Position numbers and translations under genes: made by a program
Shown: positions 41,705 to 49,666 of the stretch, piece by piece
Numbering within the stretch: position 1 is the stretch's first letter
How the letters are laid out: the number at the start of each line of letters is the position of its first letter
Notes under the pieces: model-generated
Databases searched by the model: none
Seen by the model: only the letters and a program-made list of their open reading frames with translations
What the model was told of the DNA's origin: nothing
Source: Puniceibacterium sp. IMCC21224
GTDB taxonomy: Bacteria; Pseudomonadota; Alphaproteobacteria; Rhodobacterales; Rhodobacteraceae
Direction of reading: 5' to 3'
Length of the DNA stretch: 64,000 nt
Assembly: GCF_001038505.1 (NCBI RefSeq)
Contig: NZ_LDPY01000007.1
Coordinates: 28,583 to 92,582 of the forward strand

Positions 41705-42301
41705 CTAAGCCGAGCCGACCACCCCCGCATCCTCCAACTGCTCCCGATCGGGAAGATCGAGAAGACTCTCCAACCCAAACGCGACAAGGAACTGCTCGGT
41801 GGTGACGAAGGTATAGGGCGCCCCGCGTCGAGGCGACCGCGGCCCGGTCCCGATCAACTCGCGCGCATGCAGCCGACCGATCAGGTCGCGGCTGATCTCC
41901 TTGCCGAAGATATCCTTGAGCCCGTCGCGGGTGATCGGCTGGTGGTAAGCGATGGCCGCGAGGACCGCGACATCGAACTCGCTCAGATCCAGCAGCTGAT
42001 CCCCGACATCCGCCGCGGCGCGGATCGCCGGCGCATAGGTACTCCGCGTCCGGAATATCCAGCCGCCGGCAACTTGCGCGATCTCGAAGGCCCGCCCTTC
42101 CAGATCGGCGGCAAGGTCCTCGACCAGCAGATCGACCGAGGCCTCCTGCCCCACCACGCGGGCGAGATCTTCGCGCGGCACAGGGGAGGCAGAGGCAAAG
42201 AGGACCGCCTCGATCCGGCGCATCCATTCCCGCCAGCGCAATTCCGGCGGCAGGTCAGCCAGTTCACGGTCCAGCTCCGGCTCCGATCTGTCCTTCGCCA
42301 T
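41705..42301 (-). CDS. scpB: ScpB-like protein (SMC kleisin-complex type)
   Basis: A 198-residue protein resembling ScpB: WREWMRRIEAVLFASASPVP, a first winged-helix (EDLARVVGQEASVDLLVEDL), and a second one with LSEFDVAVLAAIAYHQPITR, DGLKDIFGKEISRDLIGRLH and GAPYTFVTTEQFLVAFGLES. ScpB normally works with ScpA and SMC in chromosome condensation; neither is encoded here. The ATG at 42301 has GGGGTG upstream; a GTG at 42307 overlaps the preceding stop. It forms an operon with the DUF1403 gene, a combination I know from alphaproteobacterial plasmids, so a plasmid maintenance role is plausible. Confidence 0.85.
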   Translation of the reverse strand: MAKDRSEPELDRELADLPPELRWREWMRRIEAVLFASASPVPREDLARVVGQEASVDLLVEDLAADLEGRAFEIAQVAGGWIFRTRSTYAPAIRAAADVGDQLLDLSEFDVAVLAAIAYHQPITRDGLKDIFGKEISRDLIGRLHARELIGTGPRSPRRGAPYTFVTTEQFLVAFGLESLLDLPDREQLEDAGVVGSA

Positions 42302-42303
42302 CG

Positions 42304-43188
42304 TCACACCCCGTAAAGCCGGAACGTGTCACGCCCGGTCAACTCGTGCACCGCGCCAAGGTCCACCAGCCGGTCGCAGAGGCGGCGCGCGGCGCGGTCC
42401 GGCAGGGGCAGGGCAGAAGGTGCCACGGCATCGCGGGTCAGGAACATCTCCACCGCGTCGCCTGCCCCCTTCGCTCGCAGTTTCGGAGCGACCGCCTTCA
42501 GATGCGCCGCCCGACGCGCGAGGTCGGCAGCCTGCCTGACGGCCTCGATCGCCGAAGAGATGACTGCCCGATGACAGGCCAGGCGAAAGTCATCGCCCCG
42601 CTTGCGCAGGTCGGCGCGTTTCTGTCCCGCGGCCAGCAGCGGCACGAGATGATCCCAGCCAAGTGCCTGGGCGAGGGCCGCATCGGCAAGGATCAGCGCC
42701 GGCACCTCTTGGCGTGGCGCCTCGGTCAACACGGTTTCCAGAACGGTCGCGGCGCGCGCCACTAAGGCGCCCTGCCCGGCATCGATCCACGCGGCGATCT
42801 GGGCCGGCACAACAGCCGGCAAGGCCCAGCCCAAAGCCTTCACCGTCACCGGTCGGCCTGCCGCGCGCCGCCACGACTGATAGACCTCTCCCGCCGGTCC
42901 CGGCAGGTCACCGGGGCGCATCAGATGCACCGCATCGCGCAGCTCCCCTGCCCGTTCCGGTCGGCCAGAAAACGCCATACAAGCCTCGGCCGCGCGCAGC
43001 GCGAGCCGATCCCGCAACAAGGCTTGGGGCACCTCCACGCACCCCAACACAAGATGCAGGTGGTTCAGCGCGGCGCCCGACAAAAACGCAACATCTTCAA
43101 GGGTTTCAGCGCGTGCAGAGGTGACCCAGGCGGGCATTTGGGGTAGCGTGTCGAGGTCGCTGGTGTGATCCGGTCGGGCAAATGTCAT
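42304..43188 (-). CDS. DUF1403 family protein
   Basis: A 294-residue, Ala-rich, helical protein (PAWVTSARAETLEDVAFLSG at the N-terminus, RLCDRLVDLGAVHELTGRDT at the C-terminus), recognisable as DUF1403, found mainly on plasmids and mobile DNA of Rhizobiales and Rhodobacterales. Function is unknown. It precedes and nearly overlaps scpB, and is divergent from a tyrosine recombinase across a 157-base region with a conspicuous inverted repeat. Confidence 0.82.
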   Translation of the reverse strand: MTFARPDHTSDLDTLPQMPAWVTSARAETLEDVAFLSGAALNHLHLVLGCVEVPQALLRDRLALRAAEACMAFSGRPERAGELRDAVHLMRPGDLPGPAGEVYQSWRRAAGRPVTVKALGWALPAVVPAQIAAWIDAGQGALVARAATVLETVLTEAPRQEVPALILADAALAQALGWDHLVPLLAAGQKRADLRKRGDDFRLACHRAVISSAIEAVRQAADLARRAAHLKAVAPKLRAKGAGDAVEMFLTRDAVAPSALPLPDRAARRLCDRLVDLGAVHELTGRDTFRLYGV

Positions 43189-43264
43189 GCTCGGAGCCTA
43201 AACTTGCGCGGCGCTTTTATCCAGAAAATAAGACGATAACCGCCCCACCCTGCGGCCCTCTGAT

Positions 43265-43293
43265 ATGTCCGATAAGTTTGCATTATCGGACAT
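43265..43293. repeat. 29-base inverted repeat (11-7-11), recombination site or operator
   Basis: The arms ATGTCCGATAA and TTATCGGACAT are perfectly complementary and surround the 7-base spacer GTTTGCA. The site lies 53 bases before the start of a tyrosine recombinase gene and 77 bases from the divergent DUF1403 gene. The 11-base arms with a 6-8 base spacer are the architecture of tyrosine recombinase core sites. The arm also resembles the half-site of Tn3/gamma-delta serine resolvases (TGTCYGATAA, from memory). Confidence 0.6.
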
Positions 43294-43345
43294 TACTAGA
43301 TATACTATGAAATAGTCTCAAAATTAGCGGATTTTCGGGAAATTG

Positions 43346-44443
43346 ATGGACTCAGAGGACGAGAAATCGACATCACCGCACCCTGGGATTTCTGTTGATG
43401 CTCAGGAAGACGAGAGCAGTCGAGACAAAAGTGCCACGATCGCCCTGCCCGCCCATGTTGCTGGCTCCGGCATACTGAATCGCCTGGTCGACACCGCCCG
43501 CGACTACGCGCGCGCCGCGGCCTCGGACAATACCCTGAAGGCCTATGCGAAGGACTGGGCACATTTTGCACGCTGGTGCCGGATGAAAGGGGTCGAACCC
43601 CTGCCCCCCTCACCCGAAATGATCGGGCTTTACCTGGCGGATCTGGCCTCGCCGGCACCGCCCTCCCCTGCCCTTTCCGTGAGCACAATTGACCGCCGCC
43701 TCTCGGGCCTTGTCTGGACCTACACGCAGCACGGTTTCACCCTCGATCGCAAGAACCGTCACATCGCCACGGTACTGGCAGGCATCAAACGCAAACACGC
43801 GCGCCCGCCGGTGCAGAAGGAAGCGATCCTGGCCGAGGATATCCTCGCGATGGTTGCCACCCTGCCTTTCGACCTGCGCGGGCTGCGGGATCGCGCCATC
43901 CTGCTCCTGGGCTACGCAGGGGGGCTGCGCCGCTCTGAAATTGTCAGCCTCGACCATGGCAAAGACGACACGCCGGACAGTGGCGGCTGGATCGAGATCT
44001 TCGACAAAGGCGCCCTGCTGACCCTCAACGCCAAGACCGGCTGGCGCGAGGTCGAAATCGGCCGGGGCTCCAAAGATCAAACTTGCCCGGTCCATGCGCT
44101 CGAGCAATGGCTGCATTTCGCGAAGATCGACTTCGGCCCGGTCTTCGTGCGCACCTCGCGGGATGGCAAACGCGCATCCGAAACGAGACTGAACGACAAG
44201 CATGTCGCGCGCCTGATCAAGCGAGCGGTCCTGGACGCCGGCATTCGGTCCGACCTGCCCGAGAAAGACCGCCTGGTGCTGTTCTCCGGCCATTCTCTGC
44301 GTGCCGGACTCGCCTCTTCGGCTGAAGTCGACGAACGCTACGTCCAGAAACATCTAGGGCACGCCTCGGCCGAGATGACCCGCCGCTACCAGCGACGCCG
44401 CGACAGGTTCCGGGTGAACCTGACCAAGGCCGCAGGGCTATAG
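43346..44443 (+). CDS. Plasmid tyrosine recombinase
   Basis: A 365-residue site-specific recombinase, starting at the ATG at 43346; a TTG lies directly before it. A polar N-terminus is followed by a SAM-like core-binding domain (ASDNTLKAYAKDWAHFARWC) and a catalytic domain: Arg in LGYAGGLRRSEIVSLDH, SGHSLRAGLAS, HLGHASAEMTRRYQR with the nucleophilic Tyr. It is divergent from DUF1403-scpB and next to a 29-base site, so a role in plasmid multimer resolution is likelier than in integration; no attachment site was recognised. The 3' end overlaps the convergent parE gene by six bases. Confidence 0.9.
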   Translation: MDSEDEKSTSPHPGISVDAQEDESSRDKSATIALPAHVAGSGILNRLVDTARDYARAAASDNTLKAYAKDWAHFARWCRMKGVEPLPPSPEMIGLYLADLASPAPPSPALSVSTIDRRLSGLVWTYTQHGFTLDRKNRHIATVLAGIKRKHARPPVQKEAILAEDILAMVATLPFDLRGLRDRAILLLGYAGGLRRSEIVSLDHGKDDTPDSGGWIEIFDKGALLTLNAKTGWREVEIGRGSKDQTCPVHALEQWLHFAKIDFGPVFVRTSRDGKRASETRLNDKHVARLIKRAVLDAGIRSDLPEKDRLVLFSGHSLRAGLASSAEVDERYVQKHLGHASAEMTRRYQRRRDRFRVNLTKAAGL

Positions 44444-44773
44444 GTCGACATTTCTGAGGGCCGCCAACGCCGCGACATGACGCGGAAGATCACTGCGGGA
44501 ATGCAGAATATCAACGATGATGACCTCGTCAGGCTGATCTAGGAACAACAGAAAATGCTCCCCTGCCCTAGCGAACCGCAGATCGGCCGCATCATCGACC
44601 AAAACCGCACAGCTTCGGCTATGCGCCTGACCGTTCAGGATTGCCTGACAGCGGGTTAGCACCTCGTTCTCATAGAGTTCAGCCTGTTTGAGCCCGAATT
44701 GTTCGATTGTCCATTTGGCAATCTCGACCAGGCTGGCCTCCGCGCGCCGGGTCAGCCGAAGGGATCGGCTCAT
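44438..44773 (-). CDS. parE: ParE-like toxin (RelE/ParE superfamily)
   Basis: A 111-residue basic protein: LRLTRRAEASLVEIAKWTIE, GLKQAELYENEVLTRCQAIL, and VIIVDILHSRSDLPRHVAAL give the RelE/ParE fold, the last segment being typical of ParE. It would inhibit DNA gyrase when not bound by ParD. It overlaps parD by four bases. The pair likely stabilises the plasmid. Confidence 0.88.
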   Translation of the reverse strand: MSRSLRLTRRAEASLVEIAKWTIEQFGLKQAELYENEVLTRCQAILNGQAHSRSCAVLVDDAADLRFARAGEHFLLFLDQPDEVIIVDILHSRSDLPRHVAALAALRNVDL

Positions 44774-45027
44774 GAAGATGCGCGTGCTTGTCGAAAGGCC
44801 CGCCGGATCGCGTCTACTCCGCTGCCTTCGGCGAACTCACCCGCCTTTGCCTGCGCCAATCCCTCGAACAAGCCCTGTCGGATACCGGCGAGCCGAGCTT
44901 CTTCCTGCTCCAGGAGACGAAGCCCCGCGCGCATCGCCTCGCTGACGTTCTGGTAACGTCCGGACGCGACCAGCGCCTGCACCAGCTGGTCCTGGGTTTC
45001 GGTCAGAACGACATTGCGCGTAACCAT
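44770..45027 (-). CDS. parD: ParD-like antitoxin
   Basis: An 85-residue ribbon-helix-helix protein: NVVLTETQDQLVQALVASGR, YQNVSEAMRAGLRLLEQEEA, and a polar C-terminal toxin-binding tail. It precedes and overlaps parE. A 17-base palindrome at 45044-45060, just upstream of its start, is the probable operator through which ParD and ParDE repress the operon. Confidence 0.9.
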   Translation of the reverse strand: MVTRNVVLTETQDQLVQALVASGRYQNVSEAMRAGLRLLEQEEARLAGIRQGLFEGLAQAKAGEFAEGSGVDAIRRAFRQARASS

Positions 45028-45043
45028 CTATCGGCCTCCTTTG

Positions 45044-45060
45044 TTGGCAATATATGCCAA
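45044..45060. promoter_or_regulatory. parDE operator palindrome
   Basis: The arms TTGGCA and TGCCAA surround ATATA, forming a perfect 17-base palindrome that ends 17 bases upstream of the parD start codon. The A+T-rich centre may overlap the -10 box. Confidence 0.65.
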
Positions 45061-45081
45061 TGACCCCTTTTGATCAACACC

Positions 45082-46362
45082 TCATGCCGCCTGCCCACTG
45101 AGCCTACCATAGAAGCTGCGCTCGAGGTGCAGCTCCCCTGCCCCGGCTTTCTCGACCATACCGCGCAGATATCCGCCCGGCGAGGAAACCTCACCCGCGC
45201 TGTGCTTCTCGAAGACGAGCGCAAACGCGGCCGTGGCCACCTGTGTGCCCATTCGGTCCTGCGCCACGTTCCAGGCATGCTCCGAGATCCCGATCATTGG
45301 CCTGAGTTGCCCCGCAACCCGGTGCAGATCGCCCCAATCCTTCAGGAATCCACCCATATTGCGCGCCCAGGATGCGAATTCCGGACAGGCCTGCATGATT
45401 GTCGGCAGATCGAGCGCCGTCCGTTTCTTGCGCACCTCGGCAACCCAATCTTCCAGCTCCCTATCAACCCGCTCTTCGGGTGGAGCATTAGGCACCACAC
45501 CCGCGGCTTCCTCTTTTTCTGAGGAATTACTAGCTACAGGATTAAGTTGATTTGTAATTAGTATATGAGGTTCGGAAATGAACTCCTTGGGGTTCATTTC
45601 TTGAGTCTTCTTCGTAACTTGGGTGTCTTTGTTGCCGGTGTTTTCCACAGGTTTTATCGCACCAATCGCCTTGAGATAGGCCGCCTCGACCCGTTCTTGG
45701 AGTTCCTTGAACCACAACAAGAGCCGTTCCAACTGCTCAGAGGCTTCATGACGGCGCGGAAGTCGGTCCAGAAGCTCCTCAAAAAGCCCCGTGAATTGGC
45801 TCCAGGGCCCGCGCAACGCGCTGCTGATAGCCGCCTCAATCCGGGCGCGGATCATCCGGCGTGCCACCGTGATCTGGCGCTTCAGGCGTTGGCAGAGCTC
45901 GCGTTCTGCTTGCAGCTCGGCATGAAGCTCCTCGAACTCCTCAACACGGGCTGAAAGCGGCGACAGGTCGAAGCCATAAGCCTCGACGATGCGGCCCTCG
46001 GTGTCCCTGCGGCCCCACCGCTTGCCATTGGGACTATCCTGGAAGGAGATCACGCCGATCTCAACAAGACGCCGCGCGTGGCGCTTGAGCGCGGAGAGCG
46101 AGAACCCCGTCTGCTCCATCAGATAAGCGTTCGAAGCCCAGACGATCGGACGCTGCCCCTCTTCCCAGTCCTGGGCCTGGGTAAACGCCCCGAGCGTGTC
46201 GAGGAGCATCATGTCGCCGGCCTTCAAGCCGATATGTGCCCCCACGCGCTTGAGTGCCACGAAGGCCCGTGTTTTGGGTACTGCTACCCGTTCACCGGCT
46301 TGAGCAAGTTGCTCAGCAACCCCAAGACCCGGTGTCGGCTTGCGCCAACCTGTATGTTTCAT
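45082..46362 (-). CDS. repC: RepC replication initiator
   Basis: A 426-residue initiator of repABC plasmids. Conserved segments include GWRKPTPGLGVAEQLAQAGE at the N-terminus, KAGDMMLLDTLGAFTQAQDW and LMEQTGFSLSALKRHARRLV (winged helix), and the C-terminal GISEHAWNVAQDRMGTQVAT with SPGGYLRGMVEKA. RepC acts in cis at an origin inside its own gene; an A+T-rich segment in the middle of this gene fits. GGAGGTGAG lies upstream of the ATG, within a hairpin (46375-46392). It is the last gene of the repA-repB-repC order. Confidence 0.95.
   Translation of the reverse strand: MKHTGWRKPTPGLGVAEQLAQAGERVAVPKTRAFVALKRVGAHIGLKAGDMMLLDTLGAFTQAQDWEEGQRPIVWASNAYLMEQTGFSLSALKRHARRLVEIGVISFQDSPNGKRWGRRDTEGRIVEAYGFDLSPLSARVEEFEELHAELQAERELCQRLKRQITVARRMIRARIEAAISSALRGPWSQFTGLFEELLDRLPRRHEASEQLERLLLWFKELQERVEAAYLKAIGAIKPVENTGNKDTQVTKKTQEMNPKEFISEPHILITNQLNPVASNSSEKEEAAGVVPNAPPEERVDRELEDWVAEVRKKRTALDLPTIMQACPEFASWARNMGGFLKDWGDLHRVAGQLRPMIGISEHAWNVAQDRMGTQVATAAFALVFEKHSAGEVSSPGGYLRGMVEKAGAGELHLERSFYGRLSGQAA
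45530..45660. other. Candidate replication origin (oriV) inside repC
   Basis: This is the most A+T-rich stretch of repC, in the linker between its two domains. It contains TTTTCCACA at 45641-45649, one mismatch from the DnaA-box consensus TTATCCACA. In repABC plasmids the origin lies in the A+T-rich central part of repC. Exact limits are not known. Confidence 0.5.
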
Positions 46363-46374
46363 GCCTGTTTCTCA

Positions 46375-46392
46375 CCTCCGGTTAGTTGGAGG
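46375..46392 (-). promoter_or_regulatory. Hairpin covering the repC Shine-Dalgarno sequence
   Basis: In the repABC mRNA, CCTCC and GGAGG pair around the 8-base loop AACTAACC; the GGAGG is the ribosome binding site of repC, whose ATG follows 12 bases later. Sequestration of this site, promoted by the antisense RNA, is the known way of limiting RepC in repABC plasmids. Confidence 0.7.
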
Positions 46393-46461
46393 CAAAAGAA
46401 AGCCGTTCGCTCAAAAGCGTTCGTCGTTGACAGTGATTCGTGGGAGAGGTATCTTCTAAGT

Positions 46462-46516
46462 GACCAAACTTTTCAGATTAGCTCTCAGGCCACGCTGCTT
46501 GGGGGCTTTTCTTTTG
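46462..46516 (+). ncRNA. Antisense ctRNA between repB and repC
   Basis: On the plus strand, opposite to repABC, TTGACA at 46427-46432 is followed after exactly 17 bases by TATCTT at 46450-46455, a strong promoter. Transcription would start near 46462 and run through a G+C-rich stretch into TTTTCTTTT at about 46507-46515. A small antisense RNA in this gap is a standard element of repABC plasmids and an incompatibility determinant. Ends are estimated. Confidence 0.7.
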
Positions 46517-46522
46517 CCTAGA

Positions 46523-47518
46523 TCATCGTTCCGACTGCTCCTCTTTTGTCGCGAGGAATTCGCTGTAGAGCTGATCCAGTCGACCGGAGAGAAAGTCTCC
46601 GAACTCGGTTGAATCTTGCGCCGTGAGCGAAATACTGAATGCCTTACCGGACCGGCCGATGACGCCTTTGATGCGGCCTTTGCCGGCGGTCCAGGTGCGT
46701 TTCTTGGGCGTAGCGCGTGCTTTCCGGCGCTTCGGAGCCCTGCCTGCTTCTGCCAGTTTGCTGTGCAAGAACTCGAAACGAGAATCACTATCGAGATTCT
46801 GGAACCCGTCAAAATCCAAGGCTTCTTTCAGGATCTTGTCATTTGCAGGCTCCAAAGCCAGCTTCTTGAAATCCTCCCAACGATCCCGTCCGATCTGCTT
46901 GGCTGGGCCAATCTGCTCGATGACGTCCCGCGGAACGTTCTGAGCCACCGACAGCATGCGCGAAAGCAGTGTCCCATCAATGGTCAACGCAGCCTGGATA
47001 ACATCCTTTGCCTGCCCCATATCCAAGAGAATCTTCGCAAACAGGGCCTTCTCGATGAACGATAGGTCCGCGCGCGCCGTATTTTCCTGCCCTTGAGCAA
47101 GAATGTGCGCCACATCGTCCATTGGTTTGACAACAGCGCGAACCTTACGATTGAGCGCCGATGCAACTCGCACACGGCGATGCCCGAAGACGATCATATA
47201 GCGGCCGTCTAATTCCGGATGCGGGCGAAGCAATACTGGTGTGTCCTGGCGGCCGGCAGCGATCGATGCCTTCAGTTCATCGAACGCCTGATCGTCATCA
47301 CTGAGGCGATCCGAGACAAAGGACACGTCGATCAATTGTGGATCGATTTCGACAATCGTTTCCCCTTCGAGGAGACGCTTCGAGTTCTCCGCGAGGCTGT
47401 CGATTGAAACTTTCATCGACTTCGAAGCACCGCGCATTGCGTATCCAGAGCGGCCAGAATCCTTGGGTTGCTCCGAGGAACCGCTCATGACGCTTTTCAG
47501 GAGATCTTTTCGAGCCAT
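46523..47518 (-). CDS. repB: RepB partition protein (ParB-like)
   Basis: A 331-residue ParB homologue. The nuclease-like N-terminal domain includes LIDVSFVSDRLSDDDQAFDE, DTPVLLRPHPELDGRYMIVF and GHRRVRVASALNRKVRAVVK. A helix-turn-helix region follows (LSFIEKALFAKILLDMGQAK, DVIQAALTIDGTLLSRMLSV). The C-terminus is basic. It binds parS sites and positions the plasmid with RepA. It lies between repA and repC; the 159-base gap to repC encodes the antisense RNA. Confidence 0.94.
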   Translation of the reverse strand: MARKDLLKSVMSGSSEQPKDSGRSGYAMRGASKSMKVSIDSLAENSKRLLEGETIVEIDPQLIDVSFVSDRLSDDDQAFDELKASIAAGRQDTPVLLRPHPELDGRYMIVFGHRRVRVASALNRKVRAVVKPMDDVAHILAQGQENTARADLSFIEKALFAKILLDMGQAKDVIQAALTIDGTLLSRMLSVAQNVPRDVIEQIGPAKQIGRDRWEDFKKLALEPANDKILKEALDFDGFQNLDSDSRFEFLHSKLAEAGRAPKRRKARATPKKRTWTAGKGRIKGVIGRSGKAFSISLTAQDSTEFGDFLSGRLDQLYSEFLATKEEQSER

Positions 47519-47575
47519 CGAGCTAACTCCTTTGCTTCGCGATCCAGCCCACGCTCAGGGCTCATCCGATCAGTT

Positions 47576-47615
47576 GCACGGCTGTCAAAATCGATGATCT
47601 GCACGGCTGTCAAAA
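47576..47615. repeat. Pair of parS-like direct repeats between repA and repB
   Basis: The 15-base motif GCACGGCTGTCAAAA occurs at 47576-47590 and 47601-47615, spaced 25 bases start to start, inside the repA-repB gap. A third exact copy lies at 49104-49118 upstream of repA. Extended copies read TTGCACGGCTGTCAA, an imperfect palindrome. This placement and repetition fit RepB-binding parS sites. Confidence 0.65.
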
Positions 47616-47621
47616 TGTCGG

Positions 47622-48833
47622 TCATTCCCGCCCCCAAGCCTTGTGGATCAGCTCAGCGATCTCGTCGTTCACGTCGTTCAAAGAAGTAACAGCGCGATCA
47701 TAGGTGGTCCGGACGAACTGGGATCGCTCGACTTCGTAGAGCGTCTGCTTCGTGATCCCTGCGTCGGATATCGCGGTCGATTTCAACACCGGAGCCGACA
47801 GCATCTGATTTGGAAACATTGCCTGGAGGAACCCGACCATCTGCTTTTGGGGGCCGTCCGTCGGTTCAAATCGCGTTACGAGGTAACGGAACCACTTCAG
47901 GCGCATGTTTGCTCCAGCATCACGGATCGTCTTCATTATCCCGCCCAGCATCAGAAGAAACTGGCTCATTGACATGACGTCCAGCATCTGAGGATGGACC
48001 GTCACAATTACCGAAGAGGAGGCCGTCAGAGCGGTGAGCGTCAGGTAGCCCAACTGAGGGGGGCAATCGATTACGACCACATCATAGCGGTCATCCACCT
48101 CGCCAAGCGCTTTGGATATCCGAGTGAAGAAGGTACGGCCCTCATGGGGGTCGCTGCTTGTCAGTGCAACCGGGGTATCATATTCGTACTCTTGCAGTTC
48201 AAGGCTTGCCGGAACGATATCCAGATTTGGAAAGTTTGTCGGTCGGATCACTTCGGAGATGGGCTTGCGCTCGTCATCATACCGGAGTGTCTCATAGAGC
48301 GAAGGCACGTTGTCGAGTTCAGGCTGAATACCGTGCAAAGCTGTTAGCGAAGCTTGAGGATCCAAGTCGATCGCAAGAACGCGATGCCCCTTCAGCGCCA
48401 AATGCTGAGCGAGATGAGCTGCGGTGGTGGTCTTTCCGCTGCCCCCTTTAAAGTTCACGACAGACACAACGTGCAACTCTTCACCTGGCTGTCGGTAGGG
48501 CACATATCGACGCTTGCCGGGCCGACCATGCTTGTCCAGATACGCTCTCAGCTCGAGCATCTGCTCCGCAGAGTAGCTACGCCTTCCGGATGACGACGTT
48601 TCAGGCTCGGGGCCTTTGCCCTCGAGGTGAAGCTTCTTGATAGTCGACTGGGTTACGCCAAGGTAGTACGCAACCTCCGCAAGCGAAAACTGGCGTAGAC
48701 CTTTCTGGGCATCTGGAGGATACTGTTCCTGCCGCAACATATTGAGACGGTCAGAAATCAACTCTCCCTGCTGAAGGATGATCTCGTCGAAGGGTTGATC
48801 CTTCGTATCAGCCGTAAATGACCTATCTCGCAT
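47622..48833 (-). CDS. repA: RepA partition ATPase (ParA-like)
   Basis: A 403-residue ParA homologue. The N-terminal part has a MerR-like helix-turn-helix (FSLAEVAYYLGVTQSTIKKL). The deviant Walker A motif is VVNFKGGSGKTTTAAHLAQH near residue 126, followed by AIDLDPQASLTALHG and VVVIDCPPQLGYLTLTALTA. It is the first gene of repABC and is expected to repress the operon with RepB as well as drive partition. Confidence 0.95.
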   Translation of the reverse strand: MRDRSFTADTKDQPFDEIILQQGELISDRLNMLRQEQYPPDAQKGLRQFSLAEVAYYLGVTQSTIKKLHLEGKGPEPETSSSGRRSYSAEQMLELRAYLDKHGRPGKRRYVPYRQPGEELHVVSVVNFKGGSGKTTTAAHLAQHLALKGHRVLAIDLDPQASLTALHGIQPELDNVPSLYETLRYDDERKPISEVIRPTNFPNLDIVPASLELQEYEYDTPVALTSSDPHEGRTFFTRISKALGEVDDRYDVVVIDCPPQLGYLTLTALTASSSVIVTVHPQMLDVMSMSQFLLMLGGIMKTIRDAGANMRLKWFRYLVTRFEPTDGPQKQMVGFLQAMFPNQMLSAPVLKSTAISDAGITKQTLYEVERSQFVRTTYDRAVTSLNDVNDEIAELIHKAWGRE

Positions 48834-49296
48834 CCGCCTGCCCTCTAAATATCGCTTTTTCAGCGATTTCGCTCTTTAAAGTGTCATCTACACGGAAAAA
48901 CGAGTCTTAACAACGATTTTTGCCCGGAAGTTCGAACCTACTCGACGCACCAGGCGGTTTAGATGTGGCGACAAGCTGTAGCGATCACGGAACGCCGCGA
49001 CTCAATATATAGGGATAATAGCGACATCTTCGCCGCAGATATTGGGTCATGCATCGCGGCGATTCCTCTGTAACCATTTGTTTCGTATTGATTTTATGCG
49101 AATGCACGGCTGTCAAAACACATGCAGATCTAGGACTCGAAACGCCCGACAGTACCGCGAAACCTAGGGTGCCAAAACGAACAGTATCGGCCGGGCCTTA
49201 CAAACGGGCTATGATCATTTGCCGCCGTTCCGCTCTTCAATCACGGCAGACCAACAAATAACCAAGTCGCTTCAGGGGCAAGGAAGGCAGCAGAAG
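48834..49296. promoter_or_regulatory. Upstream control region of repABC
   Basis: The gap between repA and the second DUF736 gene holds no supported gene. The part next to repA is A+T-rich, with AATCGCTGAAAAAGCGATAT (inverted CGCT/AGCG elements near 48851-48870), and must carry the repABC promoter. A third parS-like motif lies at 49104-49118. Beyond 49140 I see nothing further. Confidence 0.5.
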
Positions 49297-49318
49297 TCGG
49301 CTGGGTTGCCCCAGCCGA
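49297..49318 (-). terminator. Hairpin after DUF736 gene copy 2
   Basis: A 9-base perfect stem TCGGCTGGG / CCCAGCCGA with a 4-base loop lies ten bases after the gene's stop. The following bases on the minus strand (CTTCTG) are only weakly T-rich, so termination efficiency is uncertain. Confidence 0.55.
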
Positions 49319-49327
49319 TTCTTTGCG

Positions 49328-49666
49328 TCACACGGCGTCTTTGGGACCCCAGGGGATGATGGCCTGCAGGGACAGATCGTCCTGGTTCGCGGCCTTGCCG
49401 AGGTTGGCGTTGAAACCGTGGTCGCGGATGGTCAGCGTGTAGTAGTCGGCGCCGGTCTCCTTGTTCTGCTTCTTCCAGATGCCGCCGCACTCGACCAGCT
49501 TGCCGCGCGGGGAGCGGCCGAGGACGCGGTGCGTGGGAGCCATCGGGTTCGTGCTCGCGACGGGTTCGACCGTGATGTCGAGGTCGAAGGTCAGGGTCGA
49601 GATGGAGCCGACGCCCTTGGCGGTTACGATGTCGGCGCTGGTGAATTTGATGCAGTTCGTGGTCAT
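49328..49666 (-). CDS. DUF736 family protein, copy 2
   Basis: A 112-residue protein nearly identical to the product of the gene at 34264-34602; visible differences are DIVTAKGV for DIETAKGV, VASTNP for VASSNP, and IIPWGPKDAV for VIPWGPKDAA. It starts at the ATG at 49666 with AAGGAGAAGAG upstream. Conservation of the frame after duplication suggests both copies remain functional. Function of DUF736 is unknown. Confidence 0.88.
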   Translation of the reverse strand: MTTNCIKFTSADIVTAKGVGSISTLTFDLDITVEPVASTNPMAPTHRVLGRSPRGKLVECGGIWKKQNKETGADYYTLTIRDHGFNANLGKAANQDDLSLQAIIPWGPKDAV

